NCBI GenBank assembly: GCA_947095585.1
Contig: OX352763.1
Span: 21,439,462-21,503,461 of the forward strand
Direction of reading: 5' to 3'
From: Nephrocerus scutellatus
Taxonomy: Eukaryota; Arthropoda; Insecta; Diptera; Pipunculidae
Length of the DNA stretch: 64,000 nucleotides
The position numbers and the translations under genes are program-made. This document shows positions 1 to 11,505 of the stretch, piece after piece; the first letter of the stretch is position 1; the number at the start of each line of letters is the position of its first letter. The notes under the pieces were generated by a model, which saw only the letters and a list, made by a program, of their open reading frames with translations, was not told the DNA's origin and searched no databases.

Positions 1-200
1 GTTTTTGAACTAGTGCTAAATTCATCAAAATTCAAATATTTTAACGAGCCCTTTGAGAAATTAAATTTTTGCCTAAATTGATTTATAGTGGAGCTGAAGC
101 TGACACAACTTATCTTTCTCAAAAAAATTAAACGAAATGTATGGAAGTGACACCTAAATAGCTGTCAGTCACAAACCATAGCAAAAAAGTCATAGTCCTC

Positions 201-408
201 CGTGGAGCAAAAGAATTTATTTTGAGGATCAACAATCAACTATCGCCTCAGCCGATTCCACCCCTGGGCATTGTCTCTAGGTAAGCATGCAGCAATTTGA
301 TAATCACCTTACGTGGAGAAAAAGAATTTATTTTGAGGATCAACAATCAACTATCGCCTTAGCCGATTCCATCCCTGGGTAATGTCTCATAGGCAAGCAT
401 GCAGCAAG
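201..408. repeat. Tandem duplication (two ~110 bp copies)
   Basis: Two direct copies start at 201 and 312. Both contain GTGGAG, AAAAGAATTTATTTTGAGG and the CAACTATCGCC/AGCCGATTCCA segment, with a few differences. They lie just upstream of an RNase H-tail-like fragment in the same orientation, so they are probably part of the same decayed non-LTR element. Confidence 0.8.
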
Positions 409-886
409 GCTTGGTATATTTTTCAATGACTTCTGCAGAAGTTGCATGGACGAGGAGGAGGAAATGACCATTCTTCACTTTCTCTGCATATGCGCAGCTC
501 TTTCTCAAAGACGTAAGCTGCATTTGAGAGCCTTATTTTACAATGACATCAATGAGTTGTCAAATACTCACATTAGAAGTCTCAGAAGTAAGAATGCAGC
601 AGGGACCAATGACTTCTGCAGAAGCAGCATGGAGGAGGAGGAAGAGACCATTCTTCACATTCTCTGCATATGGGCAGCTATTTCTCAAAGACATAAGCTC
701 AATCCTTCTTTTACAATGACCTTAATTATTTGTGAAATTCTGACATTAGAAGTCTACTACGCTTCATTCGAAGCTCCAATTGGGTCAATGAGTAGGGTGA
801 AAAATCTTCTTTATCCATGTGGTATCACAATGGACCATAACTGCTCTAAGTGGGTCGGTATCCTGCCAACAGCCACCCTAATCTGA
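409..886 (+). pseudogene. Non-LTR retrotransposon RNase H-tail remnant, internally duplicated
   Basis: An open frame from 446 encodes two tandem copies of a Cys-rich segment. Each has NDFCRS(C/S)M, an acidic EEEE run, TILH, a CxC/W-A-A motif and LSQRxKL. The pattern resembles the C-terminal tail of the RNase H region in non-LTR retrotransposons. There the typical form is FCRxCxxEEETxxHxLCxCPAL followed by a basic stretch. The frame has no full domain and no partner RT nearby, so it is a fossil rather than a host gene. The duplication offset is about 190 bp (copies near 437 and 627). Confidence 0.6.
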
Positions 887-1206
887 CCTAATTTTCGTAA
901 AAATTCGTTCTCTTTAGAACTCGATATAAAGAAGAATTAAGTATAACTGGCAGGTTTCAAAAAAACATCAAAATAGTAAAAGACTACTAAAAGTAAATAT
1001 ATTTTGTATTATTGGTTAAAAGTCTATTTGTTGCCCCACTACCTCGATTAGTCGGAATAAATTAGTGTTCACTCATGTACAGACGGATAAAAAATATTGT
1101 TTTTTATAGAAAGTTATAAATAATTAACCTATTTATGTATATATGTCAAAAGGAAGACAACTGTTGCCTGACAATGATAATCAAAAACAAAAACATCTCC
1201 ACTCAC

Positions 1207-1607
1207 CAATTGCTCATCTCAAGGAAAAACCTCGCTGAGTCCTTGTTCATTTGATTGTTCATAAGACTCTGAAACTGATTAATGAGGTCATCGTGATCGG
1301 TTGTTCCGAGACAACTGAATTGTTGAAGTAAACAAGAATCTATATCGAACTCTGCTGCAGTTGCCGCAGGTGTTGATGGTAATGCGGGATTTCCAGGCGG
1401 TGGTGGCAAAGGAATCGCCACTGATTGCAACTGAGGGCTTATCATAACTGCTTCGTGAGACTGTTGTTGTTGACATGAAAATCCATTTGATGGAAACCCA
1501 TTTGGATAAATCGTTTGTTGCGGGAGCTGTGGTTGCTGAGTTTGCATCATTTGATCGTGTGGCTGCGGTTGTTGCGTCTGCTGCTCATAACTGTCGCTAG
1601 TATCCAT
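1207..1607 (-). CDS. ILRUN: ILRUN homologue, first coding exon (partial gene)
   Basis: The exon encodes about 134 residues. A Gln/Pro-rich N-terminus (residues 1-85) is followed by LLQQFSCLGTTDHDDLINQF and a helix ending in FFLEMSNW. That second half matches the start of the UBA-like domain of ILRUN (C6orf106), a protein with UBA-like and NBR1-like (FW) domains linked in vertebrates to restraint of antiviral and inflammatory transcription. The exon stops inside the final Trp codon at a perfect GTGAGT donor (1206-1201). The remaining UBA helix and FW domain must lie left of the window, because nothing in 1-1200 continues it. I chose the ATG at 1607 (MDTSDS). The open frame runs upstream to 1697, but a possible acceptor (AATATAG) lies in between. 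The Gln-rich extension is longer than in the human protein. Confidence 0.82.
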
Positions 1608-4600
1608 TGCTTGCCAAAACACAAAACCTATATTTGTAACAATAAAAAGTTTTGACAAAAGATTTAACACAAAATTTTTTAAAAGGAAATCCGTCACTAT
1701 TTAATTACTTATTAGAAAGCACACAAAAAAAAACAAAGCATGCAAAGATTTGCTAGCAGTAAGTATTTTACCTTATTTTCCAGGAGTTCACGTAAATAGA
1801 GGTGATAAAGATTCTATTGGAAATTGGAGATCGGTAGACGGTATTTAGTGTAGTGTTGTACACTGCACAGTAATCAGTAATGCTTTGTTATGAATTTTTG
1901 TCTTTGCATATGTAAAGTCTTTCGCCTTATATCTCCACCTTAAGTTAAGAATATTAAAAAAATTCTATTTATGAAGAAATTATATTAAAGCAACTGCCAA
2001 AAGAAACAACAGAACAAAACTTATGTTGTCTCGAATGTCGAATCCAATAGGGGAAAAAAGCAAGCTATAAAAAACCAAAAATATTCCTATGTTCTTATTA
2101 TTGTTGTTCTTTTTCAATGTTATTCTCTTTTTGTACTATTGAACGTTGCTTTGCCGCCGCCAATTCTATTGGCTCTATAATAATACACCGCAAATGCACG
2201 TTATAATATAAATAAAATTGGCGGTTGTACTTTAGGTTACTCAAGTTCAGTAAAAATAAAACATTCGATTATTTTCTAATCTCAGCATATGACTTTCACT
2301 GTGCAACAAAATAAGCGAAATTGGAATACAACACTAATAAAATAAATGTCTGACCGATTTTTCCAAATCATGCATCGAGTTTGATTGTAGTTTCAGATTG
2401 TTGCTCGATTACATTGCGAGTTAACGATTTGACATTACTTTTATTAATATGGTAGCTGCATTTTATTTGCCAAGGAATAAGGAATTACAACAACAATTGC
2501 ACTATCTTATTCCTTCTTTGGAATAAGTAAACCTGCTGTTTGGCTGGGTTTGACATTCAAATTCCTTATTCCTCGGCAATAAATTCCGGTGGTGACCATT
2601 CTGGGATTTAAGCTGTGTAATAACGTTATGTCGTTTTTTTTGTCGAAAGCGAAAACAAAAGCCGAGAATCTCTTGTTTTGTGCGGTGCAGTGCAGTTCAC
2701 TCTAGCTCACTGATTTTGTGTCCGCCAAATACTTTACGTTGTTTCTAAGTGAGCTGTCAGAATACCGCACTGCTTCGCGAACCATTTTAATTAAGGTTTT
2801 AGGTTTGTCTGTCGTTTAATTTGAAAGACACTACAACGCATTTTTAAAATTGAAATAAGAACACATATAGCTTTGGATCGTGTTTTTTATGTCGGAGAAA
2901 TCGGAGAGAACTGATAAATTTTTTTGCAACATTTTTGAGTCTTTTTAGTTTTTGGAAACTGAATTTTGATAAGGCTATCGGCTAGAAAGTTGGACATGCC
3001 CTTTTGGATTATTAGGCCTTGTACTACAAACGAATCCGGTAATATTCACTGACAAGGATTCTGGCTTTAAGAAAGACGGCAACTAGATCTTGAAGGAGGA
3101 TAGATAGATGTTCCAAGAATTTTAAGGACTCACGTAATTTGTAATATTTTTTTGGTCAATGTTTTTGTAGTTCTCCCTGACCATGATCCATTGATTAAAG
3201 AATTTGGACTCGCGTTCTTTTAGTTTTGGGATCGTTTTCCCAATTGCTTTTTTCAACAAATCAGGTAGAGTTCTGAGAAATATTGAAACCGGCTATTAAT
3301 GTGAGGAATGTAATATATTGTAAATTACATTTCTTAGATTTTTAAATCTTAATAAAGGGCCCTGAAAGACTTGCGCTACGGCAAAAAGGTGGGCTAATAC
3401 TTCTTTACATTGCGAACATGTTCGTGCCTCTATCCCCGATTATGCAAGCAAATCAGAGACGTGCTATAAAAATTGAATCAATTGAAAATGTACATTATAT
3501 TTAATTGAATTAAATAAAACGAATTCATTATTTCATTATTTCATAAGGAAAATAAACACAACACTAAGAAGAGCTCGCACAATAAATACAAAAAGTTTTT
3601 GGTTGCGAAAGCAAAGTTTCAAATTGTGAAAAGCTTCATTGTTATATTATATTGAAGACATAACAACAACAAAAAATATTTCACATTTGTTTCAAAATGT
3701 TGCGAACTTACATTTCTGTAACCCAAGTTTTTCATTGTGAAAACACCCTTATGCTACTCATGCAATGGAAAAACTTACGTATGTTGCTCACACAATAGCA
3801 AAAATAATTTAGGTATTTTTTGTGGTTAACGGCTGATCAAAGCAACAGCAAAAACTAACCAAATCAATTTGTCACTTTTTTGTTTCATGTGTTTGCCAAC
3901 TTATCCATATATAATTTTTAAAAGTCGACTCTGGTGGTGGAATTATAACTAAAAATTTGGTTAAATATTTCTTAACCAAAATTTTTTTTTGGTTAACGCT
4001 AAACCTTTTCTGGTCTATCCAATGTGTTTGGGTTTGTAATTTTTATTTTTTTGTTGAAAGCAATATAGCAAAAGAAAAACCTAATATAGGAAGGATAATC
4101 GTTATCGTATCGATTTTAGTTTTGACAAAAAAAAAACACATTTTTGCTCGTTAAGTTGGAAATCCATACAATCCTTTAAGTCTTAAGTTTTTTCATTGTA
4201 AGAGCGTCTTATAGGATTTTGTTTTTGCTTATGTTGGAAATACAAAGAATCTTAAGTTTTTCCATCGCGAGATCTCTATCAATTTAGTTTTTTTACGATT
4301 TTAAATGCATTACGCATAAACCTCCACCATCGCCAAAACATGGTGACATTGTTTCGCCTTAGGACACATCCTACAAAAAATTGCAGTTATTTTGTTTTTA
4401 TTTATTATTAATAAAAAAATCTAGGTCAAACTTATACAAATTATAATAATAGACCAAAAAAGGCCAATAGAATTACAAAAATATAAGTTATATGCATTTG
4501 GAATATAAATACGAATACATGAGTGGGAATGTGTATATTTGGACAGTTAGACTGTTAGACAGTTAGTGCGTTTACCGAATAACATGCAACTGATTTTGAG

Positions 4601-4668
4601 CGAGTGGAGTAAATTAATCTACACTTATAATGGAACATCTTAACAATAAATGCAGTCGTTGTAATAAA
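1608..4668. other. Intergenic, repeat-bearing; no gene seen
   Basis: No convincing coding exon was found on either strand. The region contains a foldback MITE at 2467-2583, a partial copy of a dispersed CTCG/GCCGAGAATC repeat near 2640-2700, and a segment at about 2715-2790 that recurs at 7460-7530 (ATACTTTACGTTGTTTCTAA). It also has several copies of an AAGTTTTTxCATTGTGAGAGC-like motif at 3730-4280 that recurs near 63.2 kb. The left part (about 1700-2250) would hold the ILRUN promoter and 5' UTR, but no site is distinct. Confidence 0.6.
2467..2583. mobile_element. Foldback MITE-like element
   Basis: Inverted termini TGCCAAGGAATAAGGAATT and AATTCCTTATTCCTCGGCA flank an ACAACAACAATTGCACT core and an inner palindrome, CTTATTCC...GGAATAAG. 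Related sequence is present near 48500-48620 and twice near 52365-52510. These share GTCGAATTCCTTCTTTGGAA and AACCTGCTGTTTGGCTGG. There is no coding capacity, so it would need a transposase in trans. Confidence 0.65.
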
Positions 4669-5769
4669 TTATGATAAAATAACTTCTTCATTAAACTGTT
4701 TATTCTTCCGACGACGACTCGATTTGATTTTGCTTAATACATTGTACGCCTGTTGAATTTCAATAAATCGTCGATTAGCCTCAGCTCGTTGCGATTCATC
4801 TTTCACCTTGTCCGGATGGAATTCTTTTGAGAGTTTCCGATAGGCTGACGTTATTTCTGCTTGTGAAGCTGTTGCAATAACGCCTAATACTTTATATGAA
4901 TTCCGCTCTCCATCGACATCCAAACTTTCAAATATTTCTTTCCATGTTTCATACCATCCATGTTGCTGTCCATAGAGGTAAGTATCACGGAGTGCTGTTT
5001 TAAGATCGGTCCACCAAGCCGATGCAAGAAAATTGTGTATAGCTTCGTGGATTGGAACTTCACCACCATCTTCATCGCGAATTGTTCCATTAAAGTAGAT
5101 AAAACTGCCCCACATGGCGAAGTAAATAGTTAAAGCTGCAACAAACTTAATAGAACGTTCGACTCTTCCACGCCTCACAGGTGGCGTTCGTAACCACTGT
5201 TTGGAATATGTATCGAATATGAATGCTGACACAATAGACGTAATAAGAAGAGTATATGTTTCGTCATATATGAAGTATCGGATGGGGTAAGTTATAAATG
5301 ATGCTAGTAGACATTGCCATAGCACTCCACGTTCACGTCCGACATTACCCACCGTCCATACTCCAGTTCCAATAAAGAGTGGTATTGTCCAGTGCAAAAA
5401 AGTCCAGTCAATTCCGCCAAACACACTCTCAGGAATAGCCATTAGTGCTAGCTGTCCACCAAGGTAGCCGACCAATACCTCGCCAACAAATCTTCGTGAC
5501 GAGTACGGAGGTTTCTGATACGCCCTTAATCTTTCAACAAACTTCGCTACGAATTCCGGATGCTCGTTCGCGTCACGAACATATTCAGGTATAAGGAAAA
5601 TTTCAGATATCCACCCAATACCAAAATATCCTCCAAGTGTGCACCACCACACAAATGCATGTCGATCACGACGCAAGTATAAGTGATGCAGTCCTAATAT
5701 GCCACCAAACAACCACAGCAAATATGCGATAAAGAGAGACTTTTGATTCTTGTCCAGAACATTAGCCAT
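4669..5769 (-). CDS. wus: Wurst / DNAJC22: multi-pass membrane J-domain protein
   Basis: This is an intronless 366-residue protein. The N-terminus (about residues 10-75) is a TM2-type segment with GGILGLHHLYLRRDRHAFVW, followed by several hydrophobic stretches to about residue 230. A C-terminal J domain (about 292-350) carries the catalytic HPD at 318-320 and an AYxxLSKE helix. N-terminal TM2 plus C-terminal J domain is diagnostic for DNAJC22, Wurst in Drosophila. Wurst is a plasma-membrane J protein that recruits Hsc70 for clathrin-mediated endocytosis and is needed for airway liquid clearance and tube-size control in embryos. The start is the first ATG after in-frame stops (MANVLDKNQKSL). 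It stands alone, divergent from ZAD-1, and its 3' flank has TTTATT runs that read as AATAAA on its strand near 4395. All expected motifs are intact. Confidence 0.93.
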   Translation of the reverse strand: MANVLDKNQKSLFIAYLLWLFGGILGLHHLYLRRDRHAFVWWCTLGGYFGIGWISEIFLIPEYVRDANEHPEFVAKFVERLRAYQKPPYSSRRFVGEVLVGYLGGQLALMAIPESVFGGIDWTFLHWTIPLFIGTGVWTVGNVGRERGVLWQCLLASFITYPIRYFIYDETYTLLITSIVSAFIFDTYSKQWLRTPPVRRGRVERSIKFVAALTIYFAMWGSFIYFNGTIRDEDGGEVPIHEAIHNFLASAWWTDLKTALRDTYLYGQQHGWYETWKEIFESLDVDGERNSYKVLGVIATASQAEITSAYRKLSKEFHPDKVKDESQRAEANRRFIEIQQAYNVLSKIKSSRRRKNKQFNEEVILS

Positions 5770-6742
5770 TTAGCGAAAAAAAATATAAACTTATGTATTG
5801 TAATTTAGTGCAATCAAAATGAAACTGTAATAATAAATTTCTTTAAACTGAATACATCAACAGCTGCACGTCACGTAACAATTTTTATTTAGGTTAACAT
5901 TCAGAACATAATAAATAACCCAAATTCGAAGAGAAAACTAGGAAAAGTAAAAACGTTGCGACATTAGCCTACCAGTATGAGCCACATCACAGATCACACA
6001 CAAGACACAAACCACAAGTAAACAACTCATCAGCCAAATGCCAATGCCAATGCCAACCGTCAAGACTACTTGAACATTTGTCTAGAATTGTCTACACTTT
6101 TGCAGTTGTACTGTTCGTTTGTACGAAAGAATGGTAGGAGTATAAAGCTGATACAAACATCACAAAATAACTATTTCTGTTAAATGTACTTTGTACTTTT
6201 CTACTGTTGTGTTACCGTGGCGTGTACCTTTTCAAATATATGCTTCTTTAAGAACAAAAATGAAAGTTTCTGATTATAACATATTGGAGAAATTTTATTT
6301 GTGACATTCTAAAAAAGACGAGCTAATATTAAGATTCGAACACGAATCCTGTCTCACTTATTTTGGGCCCGACTACTGAAGTCGTGTCATATTTAATACC
6401 GTGATTACAGTCGTTACACTTGTTACTCGTCTCGCATGAAAAATTTACTTGACGGGAAAGTCTTGACTTCTGCCGATTAAAATGACTGTAACACTGTTTT
6501 CGAAATGAAGACTTATTGACTTATTTGCCGCCATCTTAAATAAGACAGCAAAATTGACCCAATTGATTCCATATACTTATTTTGACAACAAAATAAAAAT
6601 TGTCTGTCACACATCTTTATAATTTTAAAAACATGAAAGAGATAGAAAATAAGTCACCTAGCAAGGGCTCTTATTTGAATAACGCTTGATTTACATTTGT
6701 GGCGTGCGAGAAAAAATTAGCAGGACGGCTGTTAAATAGCAA

Positions 6743-6872
6743 TTGTGGTTAGCCAGACGAGAGAAGTAGTAAATTTTTAAATGTTAACATCATGCTATAG
6801 ATAACATTTCCAATGTTACTATAAAATAACTATTACATTCGCGTAGTGTCAATTTCTTCTAGCTAACCACAA
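6743..6872. mobile_element. MITE with TTGTGGTTAGC inverted ends, copy 1
   Basis: The element begins TTGTGGTTAGCCAGACGAGA and ends with the imperfect inverse ...TTCTTCTAGCTAACCACAA. A second copy lies at 52946-53075. Internal sequence also aligns, including AGTAG..ATTTTT and ATGCTATAGATAA. It is non-coding and about 130 bp. Confidence 0.65.
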
Positions 6873-7094
6873 CTTCAGCACACATAAGTTACTTAAGTAA
6901 TATCGTGCATAGCACGTATAGAGGCTCAAAGAGTCCCATCAAAAGGTATTTTATCAAAAATATAAGTGTGTTCTCGTTAAAAAACATAATTAAAATTATA
7001 GAAATATATAGAAAATTTATCAAAAATTAAATTGTGTTACGTTTTAAAAACATAATTAAAAGGATAAAAGAATTTCATCAATAATATAATAATC

Positions 7095-7405
7095 AGTATA
7101 ATTGGCTCAACACGACTTTCTTTCACGGACGGGACCAGAACCTACAGTAAATGTATATTAAATTTTTTTTTTATTTTTTGCTTAAATTTCTTTTGCACTT
7201 AACAGTTTTCTTCTAAGTGCTATACTTTTTGAGTTATTTGCAAAAAATCGAAAAACTGTCTAAGTAAACTGTCACTTCTGGCTGTCAGATTTTCTTCAAA
7301 TTCATCTGGCCCCTCACAATTTATGTAAAAAGCTTAAAAATGAATTTTCATCCCGATAAGTTCAGCCGTCTGGGTTGTAGAGTGGACAGACAGACAGACA
7401 GAGAT
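7095..7405 (+). repeat. Dispersed repeat family B, copy 1
   Basis: About 310 bp, starting ACGACTTTCTTTCACGGACG and ending in a GACA simple repeat. It shares long blocks with 39870-40330, including AACTGTCTAAGTAAACTGTC and CTTCACAATTTATGTAAAAA-like sequence. A diverged inverted partial copy is at about 57820-57930. It is probably a non-autonomous element; no coding is seen. Confidence 0.7.
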
Positions 7406-8142
7406 TTTTTTAATGGCGTCAAATAAGTTTAACCAAATAATTAAAAGTACTCGTTTGGAGTATGCCAAATACTTTACGTTGTTTCTAAGCGATCTGTTAG
7501 AATACCGTACCGCACCGCAAACCATTCTGTGCTTAAGTTATATCTTTTTTTTTCCTTTTTCTGCGCTCGAGCTCAAATTTTTTCTCGGCAAATCGAACAA
7601 GAACGGCGTGTTGTTGTTGTAGTAAGTGAAAAGAGGGGTAAGTCTCTAAAATTATACAGATCTGTTTTCTCTCTACGGTAGATTGGTTACTCCACAAATA
7701 AGTCTCAATAAGGAATGATTTTAGGAAATCTTTTTTGACAAATGTACAGAAATTAGAAAATAAAAGTTATTATTCTATTATTAGGCACTTTCGTAAATAG
7801 GTCCTGAGTATCTTCAGGATAACTTAAGAACATCAAAGTTATCCCTCTATTTGCAATGGGTTAGTTTTTTGTATTTTTTTAGGTACCGACTAATTTTTTA
7901 CCAACATAAAAAAAATAAAAAGTTACTCTGATGACTCTTGTACCTATTATAGCGATCATTAGTACTTGTAGTTCTTTACAAAAATTGAACGCCGCCATTT
8001 TATTTTACAGATTAAATATAGAATAGTGAACGCGGAGGATTTTTGACATTTTCATTTTTCTTGCTTTTTACTTTAGTGAATAATTTTTTTATTTCTAAAC
8101 AAAGTTGGAATTGACAGGAAACTCAAGTTACCATTAACGAAA

Positions 8143-10726
8143 ATGGATTATACTCTTATGTGTAGATCCTGCTTAACAACCAAGTCAGCAGAATATATTG
8201 ATATGGAGACTCCCGCAGCCGAGGGACTTCTGCTCCTTGATTACTTTAATGTATGCACCAAGTTGGAGGCTACAACATCTGATAATTTGCCAGTTATAAT
8301 TTGTACCGCATGTAGCCATGATCTCCAGATAGCGTACGAATTTATACAAAGTTCCAAGAGAGCAGACGCTATTTTAAGGCAAAATCTTATGGATAATGCC
8401 AAGCAAGAAGAAGATGAAATTAGGGAAATTTATCAGAGTATGGAAGTTGAAGAAGAGGATATTATTATTGAGAGCAAAGAGGTATGAAGTAAATGTTTAT
8501 TAAATATATTAAAAAATATTAATTCCATAATTTTTAATCAGTTGGCATATGATAATGAGGCTACCACAGTAGAAGATGACTTTGTGCAATATAAACATAA
8601 TGAAGATCCCGAACAAACATGTAGCGCATTAGTATCAAATATAACGACTGATAACGAGGATCTAATTAAAACTGAACAAACAAGTGATGAGGAGGAGGAG
8701 CATGCAAATTCAGAACCAAAAAAATTATACCAGTCAGAAGTAATTGCAGATGTTGAGCCAAAAAGTGAAGATGGTGACGACGATGAGTATCTTGTTGAAT
8801 ATGAAGAAGACAACCAAAATGAAGCAGCAGAAAGCTTGCTTTCTGTAAGCATGTTGGCTCCTCTTGGTTCCAAGTGGAAATGTACCATTTGTCAGAAGAT
8901 CTTACGAGGGGATGTCTCATACGAGGGGCATATGAACTGGCATAGAGGTAGTTTATTTAAGATAAAGAGTGTGTATTATATTCTGATATCATTAAAATCT
9001 CATCTTCAGGAGCAAAACCATACAAATGTGAACACTGCTTTAGTAAATTTAGATGCAAGTATTCTCTAGAAAGACACACCCGCAATACACACTTTGTCGA
9101 AATTATCAGAAAGACTTATCCATGCGAATGGTGTGACAAAGTGTTTAAGCTCAAATCTGTAATGCTTTGTCATCAGCGAACGGAGCACCACGGTAAGAAA
9201 ATTACCTTTTATGTTATATACAAAAAAACAGTGTGTTTTTTTTTCGTAGAAAAACAATCCCAAGTTTGCCGGACATGCGGAAAAATCTTCTTCTCGGAAG
9301 AACTTCTTGAACAGCACATTAAGGTTGAACATTCTCCCTCTAATAAAAATACAACAAACAATGATAAATTCGAAGATTCTGACGAGATGCCCGATATGTT
9401 CTTCGAAGATAACGGCGATGAGTGTCAGGACTTTCAATGTGAATATTGTTTTCGTTATTTCCGTAGCAAACAATATTTGTTAGATCATAAAAATTCACAT
9501 ACAGGAGAAAAACCATACAAGTGTCAATACTGCGAGAAATATTTTCATTCAAGAGCTTCAACATCGCAACACATTCGCCATCACCACCGCGATATAGTTC
9601 ATGTAAAAGAAATTCCAATAGTAACCTGCGAGTTTTGCGGGAAAAAATTGAAGCAACATAATCTTAAGAAACACTTGTTGACTCATGAAAAGAAACCAGA
9701 AACTGAGAGCCCTTTACAATACCTCTGCTCATTTTGTCGTAAGTCATATACATATTAATTTGATCAAAATAATTTTTAAATAATTTCAACCCAACCACAG
9801 CAAAAGATTTCAAATCGAAAAAGCAGATGGAAAATCATGAAAATTATATTCATAAACTGAGCGAGCAAGAGCGCAAGTTCCAGTGCGACCAGTGCGATTC
9901 AAAATTTTATTTACGAAGACACTTGCAAAGTCACCGCGATCAAGTACATGTTGATGAACGACGTTTTGTTTGTCCACAATGCGGCAACCGATTTAAACGG
10001 AAGATCCAGTTGGTGGCTCATGTAAAACTTCACGGAGAAAAAAGAATCGAGTGTCCGCACTGTGATAAGAAATATGTGCGTAATGTTGATTTAAAGATTC
10101 ACATGCGAACACACACGGGAGAGTTACCTTATGCATGCCATTTGTGTGACAAACGTTACGCAATAAAAGTACGACTTACGTATCATTTACAGAAGCACCT
10201 TGGTGTAACGCACAAATGTGATGAATGTGGCGCGTCTTATAACAGTCGCGGCAAACTCAAAGCACACATGTTCAAACACACGGGAATGCCTTACGTATGC
10301 GAGATTTGTCCTAACCAGGGATTCGTAGCACGCAAGTAGTAAGTCGTAGCATATTCAGGCCTTTATGTAGAACCTCATTTTAACTTCAAATTTTGTTATT
10401 TTCAATTTAGTTTCCGACGTCATCTTCAAAGTGTACATCGAAAAGAAATAACCGATCAAGAATTAGTAGAAATGTTTGAGAGAAATGTTGGTAAAGCTAT
10501 TCGATTTAAGCCCGTATCGGAGCATAGTGAGGAGCCTAGTTCTTCAATAGATCAATTTTTCGAAATGGATCCAACAGAGGCTGAACTTGAAACGGAAAAT
10601 AATGCATCGATGGAGGATATACAAGAAGAATTACAAACATCTGTAGATGGCTTGTTGTCAATTGGAATGGTAGAAGATCAAACTCAACAGGAGCATATTG
10701 ATGAATACGCTACCGGTGAAAGTTAA
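8143..10726 (+). CDS. ZAD-1: ZAD plus ~14 C2H2 zinc fingers
   Basis: Inferred exons are 8143-8481, 8542-8947, 9010-9192, 9250-9738, 9801-10338 and 10411-10726. They give 756 residues, with phases matching at every junction. The ZAD has zinc ligands Cys7, Cys10, Cys54 and Cys57 and a C-terminal amphipathic helix to about residue 80. This arthropod-specific domain mediates dimerisation. An acidic linker follows, then about fourteen C2H2 fingers, several joined by TGEKPY-like linkers (HTGEKPYKC, HTGELPYAC). That predicts a nuclear sequence-specific DNA-binding factor. The last intron falls within the final finger, using GTAAGT at 10339. The C-terminus is an acidic, Gln/Glu-rich tail. It has the most fingers of the cluster. 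I do not recognise a named orthologue. Confidence 0.88.
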
Positions 10727-10974
10727 TTGAGGAAATCCAATTTGTTACGTTAATAATAAAACTATTAATTTACGAGTATTTTTAAAATACAATTATAGTA
10801 AATGCTAGTTTTATTATACATTAAGTTATTCGATTTAAAAATATGGAATATACGAGAAACATTCGAGAAAAGATCAATTTGAATGCATTTTTGGGAAGTA
10901 TTTTATGGTCTCTTTCAATTTTGATCAATTGCAACCATGTGAAGAAAATGATCTAATTGCTGTGATTTAGGAAG

Positions 10975-11215
10975 CACCTCGTGCATAAATTAAATTTCTA
11001 TAATTTGTGCACGCGTAAAGGGTTTCGCACCCTTATAAGTGGAGAAAAGAGGAGATTTCTATGAGCTTGTGATTTGAATTCCTGTGGATCATAGCGATGT
11101 GGAAAAGACGGAGCTTGGCAGAGCATTTCATAAACGTGTTATACGGCTGAAGAACGAATCTATGAACTTGTCTGTCCGAAGATATTCTTGATGCTCAAGC
11201 ATTTAGAGCGCCACG
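10975..11215 (-). pseudogene. Non-LTR ORF2 C-terminal fragment
   Basis: It contains GTGCACGCGTAAAGGGTTTC and a segment with GAGCTTGGCAGAGCATTTCA. Both belong to the family at 12300-12560 and in the 31.8-32.5 kb duplication, where the minus strand reads WNALPSSVF. That motif is typical of the C-terminus of arthropod non-LTR ORF2 proteins. Frames are broken. Confidence 0.5.
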
Positions 11216-11505
11216 AGTAATGTATTCGACGCGACAGACCCGTTGCGTTCTCGTTCTCGCGACCATTTGTATTGTGCATGTTATATTTATTTATTTTTTT
11301 ACACAAATGGAAGGGACTTACAATTTAATTCCGTATCCAAACGGCGAATTGAGAAGCTTTCCGTGACAAATTATTACTCTCGGAAGTTTGTCAGAAATTC
11401 GCGAGAGGTGGGACACCGTGAAAAATACTTGTTGGTGTTACTGGGATTTGAACCACGAACCTCCTGCTCAGCAGATGCAGTTATCCCTTGAGCCACGGCG
11501 CCCGC
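11215..11505 (-). mobile_element. tRNA-derived SINE with A and B boxes
   Basis: The minus strand from 11505 reads as a degenerate tRNA (about 72 nt, 11505 to 11434). It has an A-box-like GTGGCTCAAGGG (complement of 11485-11496) and a perfect B box GGTTCAAATCC (complement of 11444-11454). The body continues through TCACGGTGTCCCACCTCTCG and GAAAGCTTCTCAATTCGCCG to about 11215. The body recurs at 58060-58165 without the tRNA head, and its distal part recurs within the family-B repeat at 39965-40060. Acceptor arms do not pair, so it is a SINE rather than a tRNA gene. Confidence 0.72.

Larger units (their letters stand above)
5770..8142. other. Intergenic between wurst and ZAD-1; MITEs and dispersed repeats
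   Basis: No gene seen. The region holds a MITE with 12-19 bp inverted ends (6743-6872), a family-B repeat (about 7095-7405) ending in a short GACA run, and a CTCG/GCCGAGAATC-family copy (about 7565-7720). Promoters for wurst and ZAD-1 should lie at the two ends, but no distinctive element is visible. Confidence 0.6.

Noticed and set aside
1203..1697. ILRUN start at the upstream ATG (1697)
   Set aside because: The extra N-terminal residues are hydrophobic and unlike the family, and a possible splice acceptor lies before the ATG at 1607.
3957..4154. 65-codon hydrophobic frame
   Set aside because: Driven by poly-T/A runs in repeat-like DNA; no conserved feature.
6330..6365. tRNA-like B box on the minus strand (TGTTCGAATCTT)
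   Set aside because: No A box or pairing arms at proper distance, so chance similarity is likely.
8538..8920. Minus-strand open frames of 84-116 codons
   Set aside because: They mirror the acidic GAA/GAG-rich ZAD-1 linker exon (Ser/Phe-rich antisense) and have no motif.
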